A stretch of 64,000 nt of DNA from Diploscapter coronatus (Eukaryota > Nematoda > Chromadorea > Rhabditida > Rhabditidae): NCBI GenBank assembly GCA_964036155.1, contig OZ038423.1:25807249-25871248 (forward strand), read 5' to 3'. This document shows positions 54,544-64,000 of the stretch, in pieces. The number at the start of each line of letters is the position of its first letter. Position 1 is the first letter of the stretch. Position numbers and translations under genes: made by a program. A model generated the notes under the pieces. The model made no database searches and was not told the DNA's origin. It saw only the letters and a program-made list of their open reading frames with translations.

Positions 54544-56589
54544 TCAGCAGCTTTTCACATGATCGTGGGGAGGGGCAGTATTGTAAACCGCAATCGTCTG
54601 AAATATTCTAATTTCTGAGTTTCGAAAAACTTGAAATTTTTAGAAAATTGAATTATTTTGTTTCATTTTCTTCCCTCGAAAATTTATCTAGAAATTATTT
54701 TTTATTTTATGATTAAAAATACCTCGAGTATTTTTGACGTATTTGGCTGGCTGGCTGGTTGGTGAGCATTTGGAGATCTTGCAGGCTGAAAATTCAAAAT
54801 AAAAATTAGAAAAAGAAAAAAAAACCTTGCTAAAAAGCGACATAATAAAACTGGACAAGAAATTTCATGATTTTATAAGCTGTAAAATCGACTGAATTTT
54901 TCAATTTTCCCTCAAACTAATGTTCACTGAAAGTTGAAATTGTTACATGAAGTAGGATATTTTCCCGAGTACTAGATGCCTGGCCACATTCAATTTAGCT
55001 CAAAACTAACAAATAGGCGAGGTTATACTTTCTTTTCGAAAAACGAATAGCACTATATGAGAATCGTAATCGTGAAACTATCCAATTCAATCAATCTCCC
55101 CTAAATAGTCGTTGGTAGATTATTATTCTTCTTATGGCAGTACCACGCGAGAATCACTCCAGCTACCCATACGATCACATCCCAAGAAAAGACTAAGGCC
55201 ACTCCAATCCACCTGAGCACTACCGGAATAGCTGCGTGCAGCAACTTGCTGAGAAAGATTTTTTATTACTTCAAAGTTAAGCTTTTTCTACCATGTGTAC
55301 TCTGCAGCGAGTATCGTTTGAGTTACGGCGTATGGCTGAAGCTGGTAGAGATAGTAGTAGAACAATGCCGACTTGATAGTCCGCTAAAAAAATATGTAAA
55401 AGCACTCATATACTTGGAATGTTCCAACAAGTTGGACCATATAGAGCAGGTATATAGGGGTAATCGAGGGCGTAGAATTAGAATATGAAGTTGACTTTTA
55501 GTGATAATCAGCCCCGGGAACATAGAACTAAATTTAAAGAAAAATATTGTAAGGGTCTGAGTACTGGTCTGCGCCTACCACTCATTCATTAATTCGGAAT
55601 CTTGCACCAAAATTTTGCCTTAACTCTACCATTTGTTCAAATTTTGGGGTCAAAGTCAATGTCATAACTGTAAAGCGCATACAAATAAAAAATGAAACAC
55701 TGCAAAAAGCAGCGCTTTTATGTAGAGCTCGCAAGCTCCGCCCATTTTGTGAGGCAAAAAATCGGCTATTTTCAAAAGTACGCAATACATAATTTTTGAT
55801 AGAAGTGTCAGTTTGGAAAAAGAAAAATTGTTCAACTCTTTCCAAAACAAGCTCGATTCAATGGTGTAGGTTTTAAAACGCTATCTTCAATTTCGCAAAA
55901 TCACTTGCGGGCCCTACTTTTATGTGCGTTAGATTGGGAAAATTTCAAATAAAACAACGAAATTTTTCGAAATCGACATGGCCCAAAAACCCTCGAAATT
56001 TCGTTTCAGCTGCTTAGAATATACCCTAAACTTACATTTGCCAGTTCCTCGATCGCCTCAATTGTAGTCAGACTGAGACAATTGGCGGAATGCGAGGGCT
56101 GATCTGCAAAATTATCATGAATAATTCATTTATTTTAGTGCCGATTTATTCAGATTTTTCTATTTGTGCAATTCCAACCTGTTGAGACTGTCACAAATTT
56201 AGGAATGGTGTCGATTTCCTTCACGTCCTCGTCGTTGCAATTCAACTGAAAGTAATTCTTCAAAAGTCGATTGTAGATTGGTTCTAATTTCTCAGAAAAG
56301 TTTCTCCGACTGAAGAAGCGCAGAGAAGATTTCCCTTCGATGATTAGCTAACCTCATCACTTCCATTTTCGCAGTCGGGCCAACCATCACACGTTCTGCT
56401 GAAGGGAATGCATCTGATTCGACCTTGTCCGCAGTCGAAATGAATTGATGCGCTGCAGGGCGAGGGCATCAGAGATGAGGCTGACTGAAATTGAAATTTT
56501 AGGATTTTGAAGAAAAACTAGATTTTCGCTAGTACCTGGCTGAGAACGCAGCAGCTTGCCAAGGCGACGAGCAGCCTGAGCCTGACCAT
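54544..56589 (-). CDS. Small secreted protein with one LDL-receptor class A domain
   Basis: Signal peptide MVRLRLLVALASCCVLSQ (ATG 56589), then one complete LDLa module: CSASIHFDCGQGRIRC then IPFSRTCDGWPDCENGSDE, with the sixth Cys in LNCNDED on the next exon. All six Cys and the acidic calcium-binding cluster are present. Short exons follow (EIDTIPKFVTVST, QPSHSANCLSLTTIEAIEEL), then in-phase exons PARSPNAHQPASQPNTSK and TIAVYNTAPPHDHVKSC, with TGA at 54544-54546. About 135 residues, likely extracellular. The long intron between EELAN and PARSP contains a second phase-compatible pair of exons encoding membrane segments (55101-55383), an alternative ending or a decayed paralogue. Confidence 0.65.
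55101..55383 (-). pseudogene. Hydrophobic exon pair in the LDLa-gene intron, perhaps a decayed MFSD8-like fragment
   Basis: Exon a (55383 to 55292, after TTTTTTTAG) reads RTIKSALFYYYLYQLQPYA and onward. Exon b (55248 to 55101) reads KLLHAAIPVVLRWIGVALVF and a second hydrophobic run, ending CHKKNNNLPTTI with TAG. They splice in phase through a 43-bp intron. The pattern R-x-LF-x-LY-x-P, then EYTC, then KLL resembles the RRVQILFG...WCEHTPRVPKLL stretch of the MFSD8-like genes, but similarity is weak. It could instead be an alternative membrane-anchored C-terminus for the LDLa protein. Confidence 0.3.
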
Positions 56590-57380
56590 TCTGCTGTCGA
56601 TGACTTTAGCTGATATTCCGGGATGCGGGCGGAAAGGCCAAATCCAATCCACTGGGGATTCAGATCCGACCACTCGCTGCCGAGACAGGCGGCTCGAATG
56701 AGGTTTTGGGCCGCTCGACTGTTTCTGGTTTATTTTTGCCAAGTGGCTTTTGTCATTTTTCCCGCTTTTCACTCATCACTCGTTTCGTGAATTTTCCGTG
56801 ACTCCTTCAATTTTCCAGAGGCAGAATGCTATGTTCGCCTGCAGCGTCGCGTCGTCGCTCCATTGCAGTGCTGGGAGGCGGCTCTCTCCTCGACGGAATG
56901 GTCGCATCGTAAATGAGAATGGCATGCAAAATTTGAACTTATTCTGCAAATCAATCAATCAACCTATTCATGGCTGTGTAATTTATTTTCGAAGTAGACA
57001 TATATAATTTATATTTATTATGATAGATATCAAACGATCAACTAATTCTAGCATGTAGTGCTATGACGAATCGATATTCGAATATATACGAACTATATTC
57101 TGGATTTGCATTTTTAATGAGGTCCTGTTCTTTCATCCTACCCTGAAACTTCATATTTTCCCGACATTCGAGCAGAACTGTCATCATTTCAGACGGGAAT
57201 CGCCGACATTAAACCTTTGGAAATTTTTCAAACTTACATAATATTCACCTCATATCATGCTACTACCATTAAATTTAGGGTAACCGAAAATATGACTATG
57301 GTGGGGAAATCCACCACAAGCCGGTCTAAGGAGATGGAGTAAAAAGTTCAAATTTAGATTTATGTGAAAGTAAGAATTCA
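56590..57380. other. Region between LDLa gene and MFSD8-like gene C
   Basis: About 790 bp between divergent genes: the LDLa promoter, then the right copy of the direct duplication. No start exon for gene C could be found. Confidence 0.45.
56912..57347 (+). repeat. Direct duplication, right copy
   Basis: 436 bp, partner of 52317-52750. It ends about 30 bp before the first recognisable exon of MFSD8-like gene C and occupies the place where that gene's start should be. Confidence 0.9.
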
Positions 57381-59666
57381 GGGCTGAATTAGCAAACAGA
57401 CAAACCCCGTGGGCTTCGATTATAACTGTAGGGGTGTTGCTATTTTTCGCGGGCCTTCAGTTCAGCGTCTATTTCTCGTCGCTTTGGCAATACCTGAATA
57501 TGGTATAAAAATTATTTATGTTTAACAATTAAGAAGTTTAGATTGAACCCACCGTCTCTGTCGATTTTCTGGGCTATGTAATGGCGTCATGCGCTGTTGG
57601 AGCTGCTTTGGTGAAAAAATCAAATTCTTCGGGGCTAATAAGAAATCGTTTTAGTCGAGTCCCATACTAGGCTACTGGAATCAAAAGACCGGCTCTACTA
57701 GGCACCCCTTGATCTTTGCATTGGCTATTGCTGCTATCGGTAAATTTTTCAAAATAAAAATGATAAGTCATAAAAAGTTTAGGTAACGCCCTCTATGCGC
57801 TGTTGCCTTCATTCACCTCGAATAAAAAGTACCTCTTGTTACTTGCACGATTTCTAATGGGGTTTTTCTCAGGTATATATAGTTTGAATTGGATAGAACT
57901 TAAATATCGTATTCCCTCTAGTTGAAGGACATGCCTTTCTATTTTTCAACCCTCTAGTTAAAAAATGCTTTTTCAAATCATCATAATTCATCAACTAATG
58001 ATTGCAATCACTTTAAATCAGGACTAAATCCACTCTACACACTCTAAAGAGCATGATAAAACTTTCTAAGATGATCTTAGTTGGGTAATGGGTAGCAGGG
58101 CTGTTGCGGAATTGAATTTAAAAAAAAATCGGAATCGGAACTTCCGCAACAGCCCTGATGGGTAGTTCTGGCATTTGGAGGTGCCCCCTTCAATCAGAGA
58201 GAATACAGCATATTATATTTTCAGGAGCCTTAGGAGTTTTAACGAGCTATCTAGCTACCGCAAGTACGAAGAAAGATCGTACAAAAGCGGTAGCTGCGGG
58301 GCATTTATCGCTAACCATCGGTTTCAGTGTTGGACCAGGGGTTCAGGTATTTTTAAAAGTATCGACAGTCGATGGTATTTCAATTTCCTAATATAGGGTA
58401 ACATTTTTAAATACCCCAAATTTAGATGTTATTCTTATTCGTAGATGCTCGATGGATCGGACCGTTTTATCTGCATGTCTATAATGCTCCCGCATATTTT
58501 ATGTATGCCAGTTAAAAAAATTAAATCTAAAATACAAACTAATTTAGGACACTACTTTGCATCCTGGCGATTTTCATCATTTTAATTGCTATCAAAGAAG
58601 ACTACGTGGGAATTATTGGGAAAGACGATAAATCCGGAGGGGATTTATTAGTAGTTCCGAAATTCGACAGAATGGCAGTTTTCGTGCTGTTTTTCCTATG
58701 GTGGATGGTTTCGGGATTTTTCACTGTCGAGGGGCAGGACTTGAAAAAGTTTCTCAAAATATATGTAGATTTAAATTTATAGATTATACGCTCCAATAAT
58801 GGTAGCACTTTATAATCTCTCCCATCAAGAAGCCGTTTTATACATCGGGCTAATAGTCATCGGAACTTGTGTATTTTCAATGATTACTACAGCAGTTCTA
58901 GCGAAAACCCCTCTATCCAAAGTGTAAGAAGTAAACCATGATATTTTGCAGGAAATGTTTATTTTAGAGATCGTAGGGTTCAAATATTATTCGGATTATG
59001 CCTGTTTTTGTTTTATTCGATCGCCCACCAGCCTTGGCCGTTTTATGAAGCCCCATTGGATCCACCGAGAGAAGGTTTGTGTAAACATCGTGTTAAATTT
59101 TGAAACTATGTCAAACTTTAGGATTTAACGTTAGCGATGTTGGCGGATGCGAGTTTTCCTGGTGTGAACATACCCCGAGGTTAATCAGGTTGCTTTAAAA
59201 TTTACTATTTCCAATTTTAGAGTTCCTAAATTATTGTATATCTTCAATGGCGTCGTAATTCTGGGAATCGCTTATCCAGTGCTAATGATTAATGTTAGCA
59301 CGTTGTTATCATTTGTAGTTGGTCCGAGGAAACAGGTAAATTATATTATTTACAAATTTTACAAACATTCTGGATTTAGGGATTCATCCAAGGCTTTTAC
59401 AGCTTCATAGGTTATGCCGCCGAATTAGCAGTGCCGATATTTTCTACGTAATAAGATATTCTTTTTATAAAATAGAAAATTATTTCAATTTCAGAGAGTT
59501 ATTCTTCAAGACGGGCTATAGTTGGATTATGAAGTATCACTTGGTCATGACCTTGATTTGCATCTTTCTAGTTTGTTTCTACAAACAACGACTGCAACCT
59601 CTTTCTTTATCACCTCCACTTGGAAAGGCCACAAAATATAAAAGGGGAACATTTTATCGATTTTAA
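57381..59666 (+). CDS. MFSD8/CLN7-like major facilitator transporter, gene C (start not found)
   Basis: First recognisable exon after AATTCAG at 57380 encodes AELANRQTPWASIITVGV (TM1). Then VDFLGYVMASCAVGAAL joins SSPILGYWNQKTGSTRHPL (the MFS loop), followed by KKYLLLLARFLMGFFSGALG, FSVGPGVQ, ARWIGPFYLHVYNAPAYFM, KEDYVGIIGKDDKS, RRVQILFGLCLFLFYSIAHQ, GGCEFSWCEHTPR, FVVGPRKQGFIQGFYSFIG and FYKQRLQPLSL. It ends KRGTFYRF with TAA 59664-59666. About 500 residues and all expected blocks, but no Met-starting exon; the 436-bp duplicated segment lies where it should be. The intron around 58.1 kb carries a 62-bp hAT-type MITE. It converges on the MAM gene 104 bp away. Confidence 0.75.
58096..58157. 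mobile_element. 62-bp hAT-type MITE
   Basis: Perfect 16-bp terminal inverted repeats CAGGGCTGTTGCGGAA / TTCCGCAACAGCCCTG. It is flanked by perfect 8-bp direct repeats ATGGGTAG (58088-58095 and 58158-58165), the target-site size of hAT transposons. The 30-bp centre is A-rich. It lies in an intron of gene C. Confidence 0.92.
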
Positions 59667-59769
59667 ATTTATTCAGTTATTTAAAAAGTCGATTTCAATA
59701 AACGATTCTATCCCTAGACCTATCTAAAGCAAGTTCACAATTGTCAACATAGAGGTTGATAATCAGGGT

Positions 59770-62700
59770 TTAAAATTTCGATCGAGATAACTTCGAATGC
59801 AGCAGGTCCGAATTGAATTGCCTTGTCGTGTAAGAATAATATTGTGAATCTTCTGTAATCAAATTCTTAGTTGTTTTAGACGGCGTTAATCTTTTAAACC
59901 CATAGTTATGTTTAACCTGAAGGTCAAAATGCTTATGAATATGGTACCTGATAGAAACATCCAAGGGCAAAGCGAGTGTATTAATCTTCGAGCCATTCTC
60001 AACTTTGGGACCCAGTATCTCTTCACAGCCTTCAGTTTCGCTTAAAATTTTAAGAAATGTCATTTTTATTTTCAAATTGCGTTAGTCCTACGTGGCTAAA
60101 TCCGGACATATCAGCATCCTAGATCCGAATGTATTTTGAACGACTTGAATCCTTAAAACTGAATCACTAGGCAGATCAAACATATCGCTAGCTATCATCA
60201 CTTTAGGACGGTTTTCATCGAGTTCAATTAAATATCCTGAAATCTAGGTTTACTTTGATTCAAGTGAGTACTTACCTCTATTAGTATGCTTAGAATATGG
60301 CAGACTAGACTTGTATTGACAAAGACTTGACTTGAAGTCGCAATTTAATTCCCTGCATGCTATTAGATTCGATGATAAAAGTGGACAAAATGAGCCTTTA
60401 GTAGAAATTTTAGGAATAGCAACTATCGCATTTGAAGTCGACGTTGCTTCAATGGTAATCTGAAATTAGAATGTTTCAAATATTTAGAAATAAAATTATA
60501 CATGAAAAGGCGTATTCGAGTGTATAGGCAGAGTGATCATGCCCGCATTGCCATTAGATTGAGCGCACATACCCAAGGCGCATAATCTAACGTGCGCGTT
60601 TTCAGACCTAAAATTAACAATTTTGCTAAAAATACAAACTTGCGTACTAACTTCATAAACTTCATGATAATCTGCCCACTCTTGGCGCAATCCACTTCTC
60701 GCGATCTCAAAGTCGCATTTTTCTGACCTCTTAGCACGAAAATTGCAGCATTACCTATTTTTCAAATTATAAAAGAAATATTATTTTCCGGAAATACCCT
60801 TCAACTCGTTGGGAATGGGAAAATTATCGGAATCTTCCGGAACGACCCCGTAACCTACTGAGCCATCGTCGTTGATCCACTGGCTACAGAAATCTCTCGA
60901 AAAGTCGCAATCCAACGATTCGGAATAGGGGACAAGTTTTCCTGGGCCCGCTTGTATGGAGAACATGGAATGAATCTTAAAAGATGCTTTAGAGGAAGTG
61001 ATTTAAATTATTAATCTATTGTTAAAATTCGTCTGATAGTCAGGAATAGCTAAGGAGGACGAATAATGATATAGAAAAGAAATGGTATGTGATTAGAAAC
61101 ATTATTATCGGAAAACTATAAATCGTAACACAACTAGAATACCGTGTCCGGGTTGATCGTCGTAGTAGCAGGTGGTCGTGGTTCTGAGCAAAGAAGGCCT
61201 TTCACTGAGATATCAGAAACCACCGCGATTCCATGTGTTGTCTCATCAAATGCTATTACTTCCAGTGTAAACTTAAGAAAAGAATCTCTTTTTTGCTAAA
61301 CTTATTTCAATTGATACCCTCATAGGCTGCTCATATGCGTCTACCTCTATTTCGATTGGACCTGAAAATCTTCGACTTAAAACAATTGAACTTTCCGGGA
61401 CCTGGAGAATTTTCCTCTGCTAAATAAGCGCATGATAGTGAGACGCCATTGGAATCACGACTACACACCTCTAATTGAGTGCCGGCGTTTATCCAATACC
61501 TTAACTTCCCTAATTAAATATTTAATCGCCTCAATTGTCTATTTAATTATCCCAATTACTTCAAAGAGAGCACAGTCGGTCTTCTAGTGCAAGGCAATAG
61601 TGGACTCTTCAATTGCGCGTAGGGTCTGGGTGATAGAGTGTCGATGGCTAGAAAATAGAAGGAAGTGTTGGGTTTGACGAAGGTCTCTGGGAGCTGAATA
61701 GTTATGGAATAAAAAAACAAACATAGAATAAAATAAGATTATTAATAGCGTTATGAATAAAATTACAAATACTAAAATAGTGTAATAATAAATCAAAGCG
61801 CCATAATAAATAAAATGACATGACTACGCCGCTCTTACATCCAACAAAGAGTGGAATCTCTCGGTGTTCCTCCCGACCCTCCACATCGCAGTAGCGTCGT
61901 CTCCATTCGCCCACAGACAGCCATCCTTGGGCTCTTCGCAATTCACTTGAAGAATTGAAGTTATTGCAAACGCCTCGGTTTCCGTGGGTAGTTCCAAGGA
62001 ATTGAACGCGAATTGGAGGGCTGAAATATAGGATATAATTATATTTATGATGAATTTGGACAGTTTAGCAGTAACTATCTAAACATACGCGGTTCTGTAC
62101 AAATAGTAGCGTGATACTTTATGTCCCGAATCATAGCCATACTTCCGACGGTATGGTCCTAAATTTTCATCCTCAGGAAGCTATAGCTCTATAAAGAACC
62201 TTCAAATTAAAAGCCCTGATAGCGATTCGGAAGGGCTCTTTGATTTGCGCTATCTCAACGTTACAAATTTCATCTGCCGGTCGCAAGAAATGACAATTCA
62301 TTTTGGGTCTGAAAAGTACCTGAAATTTAAATTAACCTAATTTTAGGTAAACACATTAGTCCTGCTTATAGATTGATCCTAACTGTAATTCTTATTTTAT
62401 GATAGAATAGGTATAGAAATCCAAGTTGCTCTTCATCTTGGCTCCGCCCCAAATTTTTAGCGCCTTCAGTTTTCTAGACACATTCATCAATGGACATAAG
62501 TCCGCCCGTGTCCTCTCATCATCAGCGCGCTTTGCAGCGAAAAGTCGTAGCGAAAGCGGCCACTTTCCCGCTCAGTGCCGATTTTCGTGCGATTCGCCAA
62601 ACGTGTTTACTCGCCTATGCCTCAGCGCTGTCATAGTGAGGGGTGCAAGAAAAACACTGAACATAGGGCGATAGGAGCGGGTTCTTTTCGATAGGAAATT

Positions 62701-63522
62701 CCATTTTTTACGAATTTGAAACCGTAGTTACGTTATTGGGTATGAAATAAATTGTTTGATGGGATAATATTCATTTATGTTTATGTGAAATGATATAACT
62801 ATGTAGCCACTTTTAAACTTTCGTGCTTTTACACTAACCTGCAAATTTTTCCTTCTCGTCATTGAACGCACTATTATAACTTCGATTTTCGCATGATTAT
62901 ATAGCCAATATCTGAACTCGAGTAAAATTAGGATATTGCAATTTATTTTCAATCGCACGAAAATGAAATATTAGCGTAGCCATCTTGACAAGCAATCGGG
63001 GCACTGACTAACACCGCCGAGTCCGGATTTGCCGAGGTGTTTCCAGCCAAAAATAAATGAGTTCCCTCCTTAATTTCATGGTTTCCAGGTTGGATTTGGA
63101 CCGGGAACGTTTTATTGTCTGACTTCTGAATATAAATCTTTCAGAGAAGCAGTATTTACAAAAAAGATACCACGAAATACCACCAATCTGAGGTGTCTAG
63201 TCTATGGTCGCTGAAAATTAGCCTTAAAAGTTGGATTTGAACTCTAAAACCTAGGTGAATTAGTCCAAAGACACGGGTATTCAGAATCACAATCCAGTTC
63301 GTGAGAGTAAGAGACATACTGAGCGAAATCCATAGAATCTAAGGGACTTCATATATCCATAATTTAATTTAAATTTATCCTACCAGTTTGGGGTATCTCC
63401 CCGTTATTATCGGGCCGGAGTCCTAGATATAGGTCCAGATATCTCAGCTCTTTTTCGAATTGGGCCATACATGATAAAACAGGACTGATACAAGTGATCA
63501 ATAACAGAACAAGCCGTAGCAT
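59770..63522 (-). CDS. Secreted multi-MAM-domain protein
   Basis: Signal peptide MLRLVLLLITCISPVLSCMA (ATG 63522). Exons follow with GTHLFLAGNTSANPDSAVLV, MNCHFLRPADEICNVEIAQI, FNSLELPTETEAFAITSIL then CLWANGDDATAMW, LPETFVKPNTSFYFLAIDTL, and a MAM C-terminal half (LRYWINAGTQLEVCSRD ... FDETTHGIAVVSDISVKG). A new module then starts LDCDFSRDFCSQWINDDGS, with CDFEIARSGLRQEWADYHEV and a third start LNCDFKSSLCQYKSS. The CxFE/D...C...W pattern repeats, typical of MAM domains, which mediate adhesion. It ends SKLSRSKF with TAA 59770-59772, with no TM seen, so it is probably secreted into matrix or cuticle. One intron ends in AAG (60040/60041). Some exon joins around 62.0-63.0 kb are unresolved. Confidence 0.7.
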
Positions 63523-64000
63523 TGATAATCTGCCAAGATGTCTTGTCACTGATAGGATATATCTCGGAATTTCCCGCTATCAATCAATATTCCATATCTG
63601 AGGAAACGTGTTTCTTATCTTTTTATCACTATCATATTGGTCATGCCTATCAATTTGTTGATAAAAGGTGTTTATTTTTACATTTTCTGAATTCCACAAT
63701 AAAATGTTCGCGTTTTCATCTATCACAGAGTAACTCATACTAAATTCTTTACCTTTGACTCAACTAATCTAATTTTCAAATCTTACAAGAGAAGTGCACA
63801 AACCGGAACTCACAGATCTTGACGAAATTTGCCAAACAGTAGTTTTCGATGACGGGAATGACGATGTCAAAAAGTGCAAATAGGAGTCTAAGTTGGATAA
63901 TTTGTGACTGTTTTTCACTCGTATTTTGTGTGAAAAATGTATGCAAATTCGCAAACAAAAGTGAAGAAACGAGGATTTTTACCAATTTCCTTAACCCCAG
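63523..64000. other. Region upstream of the MAM gene
   Basis: About 480 bp. On the minus strand there is a strong donor GTGAGTTCC near 63815 preceded by a Ser-rich open stretch (SSFPSSKTTVWQISSRS), perhaps a 5' exon of the MAM gene or the end of another gene. Not resolved. Confidence 0.35.

Noticed and set aside
52317..57347. The 435-bp direct repeats as LTRs of a 5-kb element
   Set aside because: No TG...CA ends, no primer site or Gag/Pol between them; the interior holds host-like genes.

Overview
The window is animal genomic DNA, AT-rich, with many short introns (about 40-60 bp) that mostly end in TTTTCAG or TTTTAG. Several start codons lie a few bases after such an acceptor with no coding exon before them, which fits spliced-leader trans-splicing. 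Adjacent genes on one strand are sometimes only 100-240 bp apart, as in operons. Together with the gene content (nicotinamidase, an EGL-26-like LRAT protein, a BEL/Pao element with a phlebovirus-type envelope) this points to a nematode; another SL-using ecdysozoan such as a tardigrade cannot be excluded. All gene models below are joined by eye from exons. No rRNA, tRNA or CRISPR was recognised.

Layout. 1-5.8 kb, minus strand: the 5' end of an unidentified gene, an LRAT-domain protein, and INTS11 (Integrator endonuclease). 7.1-7.6 kb, plus: a small novel membrane protein. 8.0-9.6 kb, minus: HPF1. 9.64-21.42 kb: a complete BEL/Pao-type LTR retroelement whose two 326-bp LTRs look identical and which is flanked by a CTTCC duplication. 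21.5-26.4 kb, minus: COX11, ADAT2 and a LIN-54-like CXC protein. 26.8-28.3 kb, plus: RPL12. 30.1-32.7 kb, plus: an unidentified Ser/Pro-rich protein. 34.6-36.4 kb, plus: nicotinamidase. 38.4-42.5 kb, plus: an alpha-type nicotinic receptor subunit. 43.1-51.1 kb, minus: two tandem MFSD8/CLN7-like transporters. 53.4-56.6 kb, minus: an unknown protein and a small secreted LDLa protein. 57.4-59.7 kb, plus: a third MFSD8-like transporter. 59.8-63.5 kb, minus: a secreted MAM-domain protein.

The most striking object is the retroelement. It has one uninterrupted 8.8-kb Gag-Pol-Env frame, a spliced downstream frame for a second three-zinc-knuckle protein, and an antisense gene, also with an intron, for a small protein with a signal peptide and a C-terminal membrane segment. 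Its leader holds five copies of a 37-bp repeat that is open in all three frames. It sits in the intercistronic gap of what looks like an ADAT2-COX11-HPF1 operon.

Other points of interest: a structured RPL12 intron placed like an autoregulatory poison-splicing switch, repeated use of AAG 3' splice sites, three small DNA-transposon-like elements in introns (hAT-type, Tc1/mariner-type and a foldback), and a 435-bp direct duplication around 52.3 and 56.9 kb.
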